A stretch of DNA of 64,000 nucleotides from Carboxylicivirga agarovorans (GCF_050589845.1 NZ_JBNGPA010000026.1:20983-84982), one strand, 5' to 3'; positions 8,322-17,064 are shown, counted from the first letter of the stretch. Numbers and translations: made by a program. Notes: generated from the letters alone by a model not told the origin.

Positions 8322-8558
8322 ATGAATTTATCCACTATGCGCTCGAGAATCGTTAATGCGGTGTTGCCTTATTTATACACCCAGGGTTGTGCTTGCATGA
8401 GTGCATCTTTTAGTAGGACTAAATATCCTGCGAACACTATATATGCTTTTAAGCCGGCGGCAATTACTATTGCTGTCTGGCTTTTTTTGATGCCTGGTGC
8501 TGACCATGCAATCGGGCGGTTATATGTGCCGGGCAGCCTGTTACTGTTATCGCCTTAG
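8322..8558 (+). CDS. Small hypothetical protein, leader ORF 1 (copy B)
   Basis: This is a 78-residue ORF of unknown function, co-linear and gap-free with the ORF at 2550-2804. Shared blocks are LSTMRSxIVNAVL, TKYPANT, YAFKPAA and AVWLFLMP. The frame opens earlier at a TTG (8271), but the conserved ATG after ACACAACAT is at 8322 and is chosen here. It ends in a proline and leucine-rich tail. No domain, signal peptide or membrane segment can be called firmly. It may be a real small protein or a conserved leader peptide. Confidence 0.35.
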   Translation: MNLSTMRSRIVNAVLPYLYTQGCACMSASFSRTKYPANTIYAFKPAAITIAVWLFLMPGADHAIGRLYVPGSLLLLSP

Positions 8559-8654
8559 TAAATATGAAAAGTTACAAAGGCAAGGAGTTGAAACATCAAC
8601 AGTTCAAGCCACTATGATATGATATCTATTTACTAACTAATTAACATGTAAATC

Positions 8655-8840
8655 ATGGCTAAGAGAACTTTAAACCTCAGATTGCAGTCAAGCCTTATGA
8701 CACCCGATCAAATTAACGACAATGCACGGGTACCATATCAGCAGACTCTAAGCGATAAATGTTTTGCCAGGGATATGGACAGAAAACGGACCGCATTGCG
8801 GCCCGATGTCAAGGAGTATTTTATTCCCGGGCGATCGTAA
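8655..8840 (+). CDS. Small hypothetical protein, leader ORF 2 (copy B)
   Basis: This 61-residue basic ORF starts MAKRTLNLRLQSSLMTP, matching leader ORF 2 of copy A from its first residue. The C-terminal half has many Arg and Lys residues (DMDRKRTALRPDVK). A conserved hairpin (8875-8894) follows the stop by 34 bases. The function is unknown. It sits 96 bp after leader ORF 1 and could be translated from the same transcript. Confidence 0.35.
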   Translation: MAKRTLNLRLQSSLMTPDQINDNARVPYQQTLSDKCFARDMDRKRTALRPDVKEYFIPGRS

Positions 8841-8874
8841 TAAAATTCCCTGTAGCCTCTTGATATAAAGGGAG

Positions 8875-8894
8875 TGGCAGATTGGCGTCTGTCA
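8875..8894 (+). terminator. Conserved hairpin after leader ORF 2 (copy B)
   Basis: TGGCAGA (8875-8881) pairs with TCTGTCA (8888-8894), including one G-U pair, around the loop TTGGCG that is identical to copy A at 3108-3113. Five A residues follow. The loop and stem are conserved while the surrounding bases differ, which supports an RNA role. Termination itself is uncertain. Confidence 0.4.
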
Positions 8895-8989
8895 AAAAGA
8901 GGCGATATACCCTGTAGCTGCACGGGCATAGTTATGAGTATCGTGAGGCAGAAGGGTACACTAATTATAAACACTTAAGTATTACTAAA

Positions 8990-9118
8990 ATGAGCAGAAA
9001 AGTTACGATTTTATCCTCCTTTGCCGGTAGTGACTACAGTATAGCCTCATTGCAGTACAGAATACAAAGGGCTCAATATATTACTGATACCTCTCCCCCC
9101 ACACTCACTATTCATTAG
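8990..9118 (+). CDS. Possible third leader mini-ORF (copy B)
   Basis: A 42-codon frame begins MSRKVTILSSFAG and ends at TAG 9116-9118 inside the structured RNA element. Copy A has MSKNITILSTFAS at 3216 but stops after 23 codons (3285-3287). The shared N-terminal codons suggest a possible leader peptide whose translation would run into the hairpins. Evidence is thin, and it could be chance similarity within a conserved leader. Confidence 0.2.
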   Translation: MSRKVTILSSFAGSDYSIASLQYRIQRAQYITDTSPPTLTIH

Positions 9119-9168
9119 GCACCAAAGGGTGTCTTTTTCCCCGATTCACTTATAGGGGAGAGGTGTCA
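9085..9168 (+). promoter_or_regulatory. Structured leader RNA element (copy B)
   Basis: A 14-bp outer stem pairs TGATACCTCTCCCC (9085-9098) with GGGGAGAGGTGTCA (9155-9168) with one G-U pair, followed by GATTTT. Inside it, GGCACC (9118-9123) pairs with GGTGTC (9128-9133) and is followed by five T residues (9134-9138), so the inner hairpin looks like an intrinsic terminator. Copy A at 3312-3390 keeps both stems through compensatory changes. The element lies about 260 bp before the BspA start at 9432. Confidence 0.5.
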
Positions 9169-9188
9169 GATTTTACCCTTTCACTACT

Positions 9189-9245
9189 AAATATTAGTAT
9201 GAAAAATGCTGATTATTAGTAATCAAAATGCCAATAATTGGTATT
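9189..9245. repeat. Three 22-bp spaced iterons near the BspA start
   Basis: ATTAGTA/ATTAGTA/ATTGGTA cores have equivalent positions at 9197, 9219 and 9241, exactly 22 bp apart. They lie about 190 bp upstream of the ATG at 9432. They look like the arrays at 2345-2460 and 8151-8228 and may be sites for the same protein. Confidence 0.5.
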
Positions 9246-9431
9246 TCCAGCTCAGGTATAGACACGATCTTTGTGTCGGTAATATTACCTGTGAAAAGGA
9301 AGAGCACTTATCATAAAATCATTTGATCAATATGCTATTTAGGAAACAGCACTTTTACAGGGCAACTACTGCTCTGTATATGGTAATGAGGTGCCTAAAT
9401 GATGTTTGTTAATTTTTTAATCATTATAAGC

Positions 9432-10985
9432 ATGAAACATTTAATTACACTAATCATTTTTGTTGCCATAGGGCTGATGTCAGCCCAGGCGCAATGGATT
9501 TTAACATCGGGAGATGTTGAAATGAGCGGTAATACAATTACCGCCTATGTCGGTACTAAAACCGATATTATTATTCCGGCAACCATTAACATTGATGGTA
9601 ACGATGTTGAGGTAAAAGAAATCGGAGCCAATGCCTTTCAATCAAAAGGCTTAACCAAAGTAGTTTTATCGGACGGTATTACTACCTTAAATGGTTTTAG
9701 TTTTGCCGATAACGAAATTACTGAGCTTACCCTGCCAACTACACTTGCAACTATAACAGGTGGTGATTTTAACAACAACAAAATTACTACTTTAAACGGT
9801 GCAGCATCGAAAGGTTTAATTTATGCCCGTAACAGCGATGCTACAGTTGATGAGACCACCATTGTAAGTTATGGCGGCGATGCTACAACAGTTAACTTTA
9901 TACCCGATGCTGTAACTACCATTGGCGATAATGCATTTAGCCACACCCTGGTAGAGCATTTTACCATAGGCTCTAATGTAACTGCTTTGGGAGACAGGTC
10001 TTTTGATGAGTGCTCTAACTTACAAACTATCAGCCTTACAAATGGTAAACTTACTGAGATTGGCCAATATGCCTTTCATAAAAGCCTGGGGCTAAATAGT
10101 GTTGAAATACCCAGTACCGTTACAACTTTAGGTGATGGTGTTTTTAGTTATAGCAGTCTTAAAGAAGCCACCTTTGAATCTGGTACTGACATAGAAGTAC
10201 TGCCACAGCTTATGTTTGAAAATGCCGGTTCATTACAGCAATTTGAAGTACCTAATTCAGTCACTAAAATTGGTAATTATTGCTTTATGAGATCAGGTAT
10301 AGAAGAGTTTACTTTTGAATCATCGTCTAAGGTAGTGAGTATTGGCAGTCACTGTTTTCAAGAAACCGACCTTGGCGCAATAAGCATACCTGCATCGGTT
10401 ACTACCATATACTCAGCGGCTTTTCAGGCATGTGAAAACTTAAGCTATGTTTCTTTTGATGAGGGCTCGCAGATTTCCACTTTTGGCAGTTATTTATTTA
10501 GAGATTGTACAATAAACACGTTGGTATTTCCAGAGACGGTAAATGTTATGGGAACTGATTTTTTTGATGGAGCACACATCGAAAACCTGGTATTTATGTC
10601 AAACCCAGGCAGCATCAACCCCAATGCATTTCGTAACAGCAATATAACCTTTGTTAACGGCATGCCTTTTGACAATGGCTTGTTGTTTCTTCACCGCGAT
10701 GACAATGGCACTTTAGATAAAACAAGAATTTCAGCCTATGTGGGTAGCGCAACCAAAATTAATTTTATTCCTGCTGAAGTAAAAACAATCAGTACAAATG
10801 CTTTTAAGGACAAAAACATTAGTAGTGTAAGCATTCCTGCATCAGTAACCACCATTGAAGATGGTGCATTTGCGGATAATACAAGTTTATCAAGCCTTGA
10901 ATTTGAATCCGGCTCATTGTTGCAAAGCATAGGAAGCAACGCTTTTGAAAATTGTTATTTCACAAGCCTCGAAATCCCGGCTTAG
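9432..10985 (+). CDS. Giant BspA-type surface protein, N-terminal part up to an in-frame TAG
   Basis: The start at 9432 (MKHLITLIIFVAIGLMSAQA) gives a Sec signal peptide. The frame also opens 33 bases earlier at 9399, but that would put extra residues before the signal. About 490 residues of BspA/LRR_5 repeats follow (IPASVTTI, AFxxC). The frame meets TAG at 10983-10985 in the sequence EIPA-stop-VQEIG. Elsewhere the repeat reads IPASV, so a TCG serine codon has probably become TAG. The same frame then continues without a break to 14741. As annotated, this 517-residue part has an export signal but no T9SS sorting domain. It may be a nonsense-mutated gene, a sequencing error, or a readthrough site. 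Confidence 0.7.
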   Translation: MKHLITLIIFVAIGLMSAQAQWILTSGDVEMSGNTITAYVGTKTDIIIPATINIDGNDVEVKEIGANAFQSKGLTKVVLSDGITTLNGFSFADNEITELTLPTTLATITGGDFNNNKITTLNGAASKGLIYARNSDATVDETTIVSYGGDATTVNFIPDAVTTIGDNAFSHTLVEHFTIGSNVTALGDRSFDECSNLQTISLTNGKLTEIGQYAFHKSLGLNSVEIPSTVTTLGDGVFSYSSLKEATFESGTDIEVLPQLMFENAGSLQQFEVPNSVTKIGNYCFMRSGIEEFTFESSSKVVSIGSHCFQETDLGAISIPASVTTIYSAAFQACENLSYVSFDEGSQISTFGSYLFRDCTINTLVFPETVNVMGTDFFDGAHIENLVFMSNPGSINPNAFRNSNITFVNGMPFDNGLLFLHRDDNGTLDKTRISAYVGSATKINFIPAEVKTISTNAFKDKNISSVSIPASVTTIEDGAFADNTSLSSLEFESGSLLQSIGSNAFENCYFTSLEIPA

Positions 10986-11057
10986 GTACAGGAAATTGGT
11001 TCAGAAGCTTTTAAAGGGTGTAGTATATTAAACAATGTCTCTTTTAAAACGGGAGCG

Positions 11058-14000
11058 GTGTTAAGAACACTGGAAGCTTCTGTTTTTGAGAGTTGTAACA
11101 TTATAGACATTGAAATTCCCAATTCGGTAAACTCCATCGAATCCAAAGCATTCTTTAATAATAAGAACTTAAATCCGGTTACTTTGCCGACTAATGTTTC
11201 CGGTTATGATACTAACACTAACACAGTAAGCTGGGAAAATGGTAATGGAGAAGCAGCCGAAGATATTAAAATTACAAGTGCTGAAAGCTCTTATTCGGTA
11301 AGTGAAGCTGTAAACACCTGCACCGTTACTTTTGAAGACTGGAATGGTACTGATTTAATGACAGCTCAAACAGTTAATTACGGAGAAGCTGCCGCAGCGC
11401 CAACTACCGATCCTACACGAACAGGTTACACCTTTACAGGCTGGGACACAGAGTTTGACTATGTAACTAAAAATTTAACAGTAACAGCACAATATACCGA
11501 AGGTTATACAGTCAGCTTTTTTGATTGGGATAACTCTGTATTAAAAACAGAATTTGTTGAAAGTGGTAGTGCCACTGCTCCCGCTGAACCAATAAGAGAG
11601 GGCTATGATTTTGATGCCTGGGATGTTGTCTTTACCAACGTTACAGCAGATTTAAGCGTAAAAGCACAGTATACCTTTGCCGAGTATGATATTGCTTTTG
11701 ACAGTAATGGGGGAAGTGATGTTGCTAATGTAAAGTATCAAATTGATTCACCAACTTCAATTTTACCAATACCAACAAAAGATGGTTATGCATTTGATGG
11801 ATGGTATACCGACAATACAACATTTACCGATTTGGTTGATGCTTTAGGAGACAGGACAGGCGATTTACAATTGTATGCCTTGTGGAAAGACTCTGATGAA
11901 AATGGTTTGGTTTACGCCTCTGATGCCAAAGAAACCGTTATTGATTATATAGGTACTGCCAGGGTAATCGACTTTATTCCCAATACTGTAACAAGCATTG
12001 ATGATAAGGCCTTTTTAAATAAGAACTTAAGCGAAGTAACTATTCCTGCATCGGTTACTTCTATAGGAGCCCGGGCATTTTATAACAACCTGTCAATGAC
12101 AAGCATTAGCTTTGAGTCCGGTTCGTTATTAGAGAATATTGGTAGTGAAGCATTTAGGGCTACAGCTCTTACTGCTGTTGTAATACCTGAAAAAGTGGTT
12201 AATATTGGTGCATCGGCATTTTACGAAATTAGCACTTTAGCAAGCTTAACATTTGAACCAAACTCATCGCTTACATCAATAGGTTCAAACGCTTTTAAAG
12301 GCACTGCTATTACATCTCTTGAAGTTCCTAAGTCAGTCATTACAATAGAAGGTTATGCGTTTTATTCGGCAAATGCTTTAGAGGAGTTAACATTTGAAGA
12401 TGAGTCATCGCTTACATCAATAGGTACAAACGCTTTTAGAGGTACAGCAATTACATCACTTGAGGTTCCAAAGTCAGTTATTACTATAGAAGATCGTGCA
12501 TTTATTATAAGCTCTTTAACGGCGTTAACATTTGAATCAGTTTCAAGCCTTGAAACTATAAAGGAGTATGCATTTTACACCTGTGACATTAAAACCTTGC
12601 AACTACCTGCTTCATTAAAGACTATTGGTCAATATGCTTTTATGGGAAATAGCAAAATGACAAGCCTTACATTTGAAGGTGAATCGTCACTTGAATCGAT
12701 AGCATATAAAGCATTTTATGGCTGTAAAATAAGTTCATTGGAACTACCTACTTCATTAAGGACCTTGGGAAAGGAGGCTTTTAGGTATAATAACAGTATA
12801 AAAAGCCTGACATTTAAAGACAACAAATCGTTACTTGAAGCTATACCTGAACGAGCATTTACTAACGAGCCTATTGAAGGAGAACTTATAATACCTGCGT
12901 CGGTTACAGAAATTGGTGATGCTGCCTTTCAGGGTACAACAATTACAAGCCTGAAATTTGAAGATGAGTCATCGCTTAAAACAATAGGAAACTCAGCTTT
13001 TAGAAGTACTACTATTACATCACTTAAGGTTCCAAAGTCAGTCATTACAATAGAAGGTTATGCGTTTGAGGGTACAACTACTTTAGAGAACTTAGAATTC
13101 GAGTCAGAATCAAACCTTGAAACTATAAAGGAGTATGCATTTTATAATTGCGATATTGGTTCATTGCAACTACCTGCTTCATTAAAGACTATTGGTCATG
13201 ATGCTTTTAGGGTAAATAACAGTATGACAAGCCTGACATTTAAAGGTGAATCATCGCTTACATCAATAGGTTCAAACGCTTTTAGAGGTATAGCAATTAC
13301 ATCACTTGAGGTTCCAGAGTCAGTTATTACTATAGAAGATCGTGCATTTTATGACATTTCAACTCTTACCAGCTTAATATTTAAGGGTAGCTCTTCACTT
13401 CAAACAATCGAGGAATATACCTTTGGAAAAGCAGGTATTACTGAAGTAGATATACCATTATCTGTTAAAGTAATTGTGAGTTTAGCATTTGATGGTTGCT
13501 CCCAACTGAGTAATGTAACTTTAAACAATGGTGGTTTAATAAGAAGCATTGGAGCCAATGCATTTGCAGCTTGTCCAAGTCTAAGCGATGTTGATTTGCC
13601 AAGCAATGTGGCAGGATACACAGGAACGGTAACCTGGTCAGATAATGATAATGTTGAAGCTACTCAAATTACAAATACAGCAAAATCTTATGCCATAACA
13701 AGTACCATCAACACTTTAGAAGTAACGTTTAAAAACAGTGATGGCAGTGTGTTAAAAACTGAGACTGTAGACTATGCAGGAGCCGCAACAGCACCTGTTG
13801 CTTCAATTGGAGATGGTTATACCTTTACCGGCTGGGATAAGGAATTTGATAATGTAACCGCAGATTTAACAGTTACCGCACAATACACAGCCAGTACTTA
13901 TACAGTTACTTTTAATAATGATGATGGAAGCGAGTTAAAGAGCGAAACAGTTACGCATGGTTCAGGGGCCACGGCACCTCTTGCAGATCCAACTTCAACA

Positions 14001-14741
14001 ATAGCAGATTATTTCTCTTTTACAGGCTGGAATTTAGCATTCGATAATGTCCTGTCTGATATGATTATAACAGCACAGTATACCATCAACACTTATACTG
14101 TAAAATTCTTAGATGATGATGGTAATACAATAGGAGACGCACAGACAATTGAGCATGGTAAAGCAGCTACCGTCCCTGAAGATCCTGATAAAACGGGTCA
14201 TACTTTTACTGGTTGGTTTGATACTAATGGTCAAAAGGTAACTGACTTTACTAATATTACAGCTACGCTGACGGTTAAAGCCAGGTATAGCATCAATACG
14301 TATACGGTTACCTTCTTAGATGAAAATGGTAACATATATGGGCAGCCTCAAACTGTTAATTATAATGAAGATGCAACACGTCCAGCAGATCCTTCTAAGA
14401 CCAATTTTACTTTTGCAGGTTGGTTTGATGCTAATGATACACAAGTAACTGATTTTACTAATATTACAGCTGACCTGACAGTAAAGGCTAAGTTTACTAA
14501 GGCTACTAACCTTGACCATGAGCAGGGTTTGGCAATAAAAGTTTATCCAAACCCTGCTATTTCTCACTTTACCATTGAAGGGGCAGAGAATAGCACCTTA
14601 ATGCTGTATAATGTTAGTGGTCGATTGGTAAAACAAGTAGAGAACTTGTCAAATACTCATACCATTCAAATCAATGACTTGCCTAAGGGAATTTACATTG
14701 TCAAGGCAGGTGGTTTCACAAAACGACTTTTAGTTAAATAA
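11058..14741 (+). CDS. Giant BspA-type surface protein, C-terminal part with T9SS sorting domain
   Basis: This is the continuation of the frame begun at 9432. The first possible start after the TAG is a GTG at 11058 inside a repeat, so independent translation is unlikely. Domains in order: BspA repeats, three Listeria-Bacteroides (Flg_new) repeats at about residues 85-280 of this part, about 530 residues of BspA repeats, four more Flg_new repeats (about 890-1145), then a T9SS type A domain (VYPNPAISHF ... GGFTKRLLVK). It has no signal peptide of its own. In-frame duplicated segments occur, for example around 12398-12505 and 13243-13350 (282 codons apart) and 12549-12640 and 13116-13207 (189 codons apart). 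The full protein would be about 1,769 codons. OmpA follows after a hairpin. Confidence 0.7.
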   Translation: MLRTLEASVFESCNIIDIEIPNSVNSIESKAFFNNKNLNPVTLPTNVSGYDTNTNTVSWENGNGEAAEDIKITSAESSYSVSEAVNTCTVTFEDWNGTDLMTAQTVNYGEAAAAPTTDPTRTGYTFTGWDTEFDYVTKNLTVTAQYTEGYTVSFFDWDNSVLKTEFVESGSATAPAEPIREGYDFDAWDVVFTNVTADLSVKAQYTFAEYDIAFDSNGGSDVANVKYQIDSPTSILPIPTKDGYAFDGWYTDNTTFTDLVDALGDRTGDLQLYALWKDSDENGLVYASDAKETVIDYIGTARVIDFIPNTVTSIDDKAFLNKNLSEVTIPASVTSIGARAFYNNLSMTSISFESGSLLENIGSEAFRATALTAVVIPEKVVNIGASAFYEISTLASLTFEPNSSLTSIGSNAFKGTAITSLEVPKSVITIEGYAFYSANALEELTFEDESSLTSIGTNAFRGTAITSLEVPKSVITIEDRAFIISSLTALTFESVSSLETIKEYAFYTCDIKTLQLPASLKTIGQYAFMGNSKMTSLTFEGESSLESIAYKAFYGCKISSLELPTSLRTLGKEAFRYNNSIKSLTFKDNKSLLEAIPERAFTNEPIEGELIIPASVTEIGDAAFQGTTITSLKFEDESSLKTIGNSAFRSTTITSLKVPKSVITIEGYAFEGTTTLENLEFESESNLETIKEYAFYNCDIGSLQLPASLKTIGHDAFRVNNSMTSLTFKGESSLTSIGSNAFRGIAITSLEVPESVITIEDRAFYDISTLTSLIFKGSSSLQTIEEYTFGKAGITEVDIPLSVKVIVSLAFDGCSQLSNVTLNNGGLIRSIGANAFAACPSLSDVDLPSNVAGYTGTVTWSDNDNVEATQITNTAKSYAITSTINTLEVTFKNSDGSVLKTETVDYAGAATAPVASIGDGYTFTGWDKEFDNVTADLTVTAQYTASTYTVTFNNDDGSELKSETVTHGSGATAPLADPTSTIADYFSFTGWNLAFDNVLSDMIITAQYTINTYTVKFLDDDGNTIGDAQTIEHGKAATVPEDPDKTGHTFTGWFDTNGQKVTDFTNITATLTVKARYSINTYTVTFLDENGNIYGQPQTVNYNEDATRPADPSKTNFTFAGWFDANDTQVTDFTNITADLTVKAKFTKATNLDHEQGLAIKVYPNPAISHFTIEGAENSTLMLYNVSGRLVKQVENLSNTHTIQINDLPKGIYIVKAGGFTKRLLVK

Positions 14742-14759
14742 TTGTTTCACATGTGCATG

Positions 14760-14788
14760 AGGGGTGGCACGCCAATGGTGCTGCCCCT
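14760..14788 (+). terminator. Hairpin between the second BspA gene and ompA
   Basis: AGGGGTGGCAC (14760-14770) pairs with GTGCTGCCCCT (14778-14788) with G-U tolerance. The matching hairpin at 6670-6696 has a shorter stem. No T-run follows here (CGTATTAAAT), so it may act as a partial terminator or an RNA-stability element between two co-transcribed genes. Confidence 0.5.
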
Positions 14789-14810
14789 CGTATTAAATCA
14801 GTATAGGATG

Positions 14811-16157
14811 ATGAAGAGAATAGTAAGTACAATGTTTGTTATGCTGTTGCTTATGGCAGGCAGTAATGCGCAAACACCCGATAGTAAATGGGGAATAGGA
14901 GTTTATGGAGGTGCTAACCAATACAGCGGAGACTTTGGAAATGGCTTTTACCGTTTCGACCAGCCATTTTATGGTTTCGTGGGTTTATCTGTTGCCCGGA
15001 ATATTACCCAACACTGGGACGCCGAGTTTAATACAACCTATGGCGAAATAGGGCATGTTGAAGAACGGGAGCTTTACACCAACCGCTTTTTGCATCGCAT
15101 GTTTCAATTCAATTTCGTAGCCAAATACAACTTTTTTAAATATGACAATGTAAGGCTGCGTCCATTTGTATTTGCCGGTATGGGTTACGCATCTTTTGAT
15201 GCCAGACGTTACGACCGTTTCTACGATAATTTTACAATACCAGTCGGTGCCGGACTGAATATTAAAGTATCGCCAACGCTAAGTGTGGTGGTGAAAGAAA
15301 CATTCATTATCCCCGACGGTGATAATATTGAAATGGTCAATAATGGTCCCACAGATGTTTACCTGCAACATTCGGTGGGTATTGTGTTTAATATTGGCCG
15401 CAGAGATAAGGATAAAGATGGCGTAGCAGACCGTTTAGACCGTTGCCCTCAAATAAAGGGATCTAAAGCAACGCTTGGCTGCCCCGATTCCGATGGCGAC
15501 GGCATAGCTGATGACGAAGATTCCTGCCCCGATCAGAAAGGACCCAAAGAGACACATGGCTGCCCCGACCTGGATGGCGACGGGGTTCCTGATCATCTTG
15601 ATCAGTGCTCTACCCGCAAAGGTCCTGCAGCAACCAACGGCTGTCCCGATACCGATGGTGATGGGATACCTGATCACCAGGATAAATGTCCTCAGCAGAA
15701 AGGGCCACAGGTAACACATGGTTGCCCCGATTCCGATGGCGATGGTTTAGCGGACCACGAGGATAGATGTCCCCAGGAAAAAGGGTCACGAACAAACGGA
15801 GGATGCCCTGAAGTAAGCATTGTTCTTGACAAAGATTATACGATCAGCTTCCAGACGGGGAGTTCAGATTTTACAGCGGACTCCTACAAAACCATTGACA
15901 GTGCAATTGATTTTATGAAGAGACAAGCAAAAACCCAGGTGGTGATTGAAGGTCATGCCGATAGCAAAGGAAGCATTGCTGTTAATAAGCGTTTGTCGCA
16001 AAAGAGAGCAGATGCTGTACGTAATTATATCATTAGCAAAGGCATTAGTGCTCACCGCATCACTGCCATTGGTAAAGGAAGCTCAATGCCCGTGGCCACC
16101 AACGACACTGCCGAAGGAAGAGCTGAAAACCGAAGAGCCGTTTTAAGAGTGAAATAA
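14811..16157 (+). CDS. OmpA-family outer-membrane protein with TSP3 calcium-binding repeats
   Basis: The product has 448 residues. The start at 14811 (MKRIVSTMFVMLLLMAGSNA) gives a signal peptide and matches the conserved Met of the remnant at 6718. A second ATG directly before it (14808) is equally possible, and the frame open to 14742 includes the upstream hairpin. Residues about 25-200 form an outer-membrane beta-barrel. Residues about 205-330 hold five thrombospondin type 3 repeats (DSDGDGIADDEDSCP and variants). The C terminus is an OmpA-like peptidoglycan-binding domain (IEGHADSKG, then RAENRRAVLRVK). It would tie the outer membrane to the wall. In other Bacteroidota, OmpA/TSP3 proteins often neighbour adhesins or T9SS parts. 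It lies 69 bases after the giant BspA stop and probably shares its transcript. Confidence 0.9.
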   Translation: MKRIVSTMFVMLLLMAGSNAQTPDSKWGIGVYGGANQYSGDFGNGFYRFDQPFYGFVGLSVARNITQHWDAEFNTTYGEIGHVEERELYTNRFLHRMFQFNFVAKYNFFKYDNVRLRPFVFAGMGYASFDARRYDRFYDNFTIPVGAGLNIKVSPTLSVVVKETFIIPDGDNIEMVNNGPTDVYLQHSVGIVFNIGRRDKDKDGVADRLDRCPQIKGSKATLGCPDSDGDGIADDEDSCPDQKGPKETHGCPDLDGDGVPDHLDQCSTRKGPAATNGCPDTDGDGIPDHQDKCPQQKGPQVTHGCPDSDGDGLADHEDRCPQEKGSRTNGGCPEVSIVLDKDYTISFQTGSSDFTADSYKTIDSAIDFMKRQAKTQVVIEGHADSKGSIAVNKRLSQKRADAVRNYIISKGISAHRITAIGKGSSMPVATNDTAEGRAENRRAVLRVK

Positions 16158-16473
16158 AAGCAGTATTTAGTTTATATTCCAAGTTCTTGGATTAGCCCTG
16201 TTAATCTGAGTGAGAGGATGTCCGAAAATAAAGTTTCACGCTAAGAACGCTAAGAATCTCGCAGAGGCCGCAAAGTGTAAGATGTTACTTTTCAAAACTT
16301 TGCGTTCTTTGCGATTGTTTTACTTTGCGCATTTGGCGAGAAATGTTAATGTTTTTGTACACCCTCTTTTTTTATTTCCAGACACAGCTATCGAATGACC
16401 ATGGGGGATTATTAGCTTTGCTAATTACACATCGTTACCTATTACTCTATCGACCTGTTAATTTTTCAACTGA
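16158..16473. repeat. Gene-free stretch with a dispersed inverted repeat
   Basis: No gene is visible. About 16230-16350 holds a loose inverted repeat of the AACGCTAAGAA / GCAGAGGCCGCAAAG type against TTTGCGTTCTTTGCG / TACTTTGCGC, a common style of intergenic repeat. No clear promoter or terminator is seen for the converging ompA (plus) and nitroreductase (minus) genes, although the inverted repeat could stall both transcripts. Confidence 0.4.
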
Positions 16474-17064
16474 CTACTTATCAATCCGCTGCACAATCTC
16501 TTCTATATTCAGGCGTGTTCGTGGTGCCTGTTCGCGCTTCATCAGATCCTCTGGAAGTATACTGGCATCACCTTCATAACCAATGGCAATAACTGTAGCC
16601 GGTTCATACTTTTCAGCATCCAGGTTCAACAGCCCGATGACTTTACTTTTATCAAATCCACCCATTTGATGAGCCTGTAAACCTTGTGCGGTTGCAGCCA
16701 GAGCCAGGTAGGAATTGGCGGCACCAGTATCGTGCAAGGCATAAGCGTTGGGGCGATTCTTATAATCAAAGTGCTTTTTTGCAACTGATATGATCAGCAT
16801 GCCTGCGTTTTGAGCCCATGCCTGGTTGCCGGGAACCAAACAATCAACAAATTGCCTGAATGCCTCTGTGTCATTTTTCATAGCGTAGTAATAGCGCCAT
16901 GGTTGCTCATTCATGGATGAAGGGGCCCATTGTGCCGCCTCAAACAGGGCATTGACCTGGTCGTTTGTGATCGGTTTATCTTCAAAGGCGCGGGGGCTCC
17001 ATCTCGTTTTGAATGCTTCCGGTAATTTCATAGGGTTTGTATTTATAAATGATTGATAATTCAT
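16474..17064 (-). CDS. Nitroreductase family protein (FMN-dependent oxidoreductase)
   Basis: The product has 196 residues, a normal length for the family. The N-terminal RWSPRAFEDKPI motif and AAQWAPSSMNEQPWRYYYA are the usual FMN-binding elements (R-S-R-xF and APSSxNxQPW). Further on are DTGAANSYLALAATAQGLQA, which matches the dimer-helix region, and an AIGYEGD motif near the C terminus. It should be cytoplasmic, reducing nitro compounds, quinones or similar with NAD(P)H. The true substrate cannot be told. The start could also be the internal ATG at MKLPEAF (residue 12), which lies closer to the conserved core. It lies 74 bp downstream of the pirin gene on the same strand. Confidence 0.85.
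   Translation of the reverse strand: MNYQSFINTNPMKLPEAFKTRWSPRAFEDKPITNDQVNALFEAAQWAPSSMNEQPWRYYYAMKNDTEAFRQFVDCLVPGNQAWAQNAGMLIISVAKKHFDYKNRPNAYALHDTGAANSYLALAATAQGLQAHQMGGFDKSKVIGLLNLDAEKYEPATVIAIGYEGDASILPEDLMKREQAPRTRLNIEEIVQRIDK

Noticed and set aside
10986..11057. An independent start for the second half of the giant BspA gene
   Set aside because: Only a GTG at 11058 inside a repeat is available, with no ribosome-binding site or signal peptide. A nonsense change in a single gene explains the data better.
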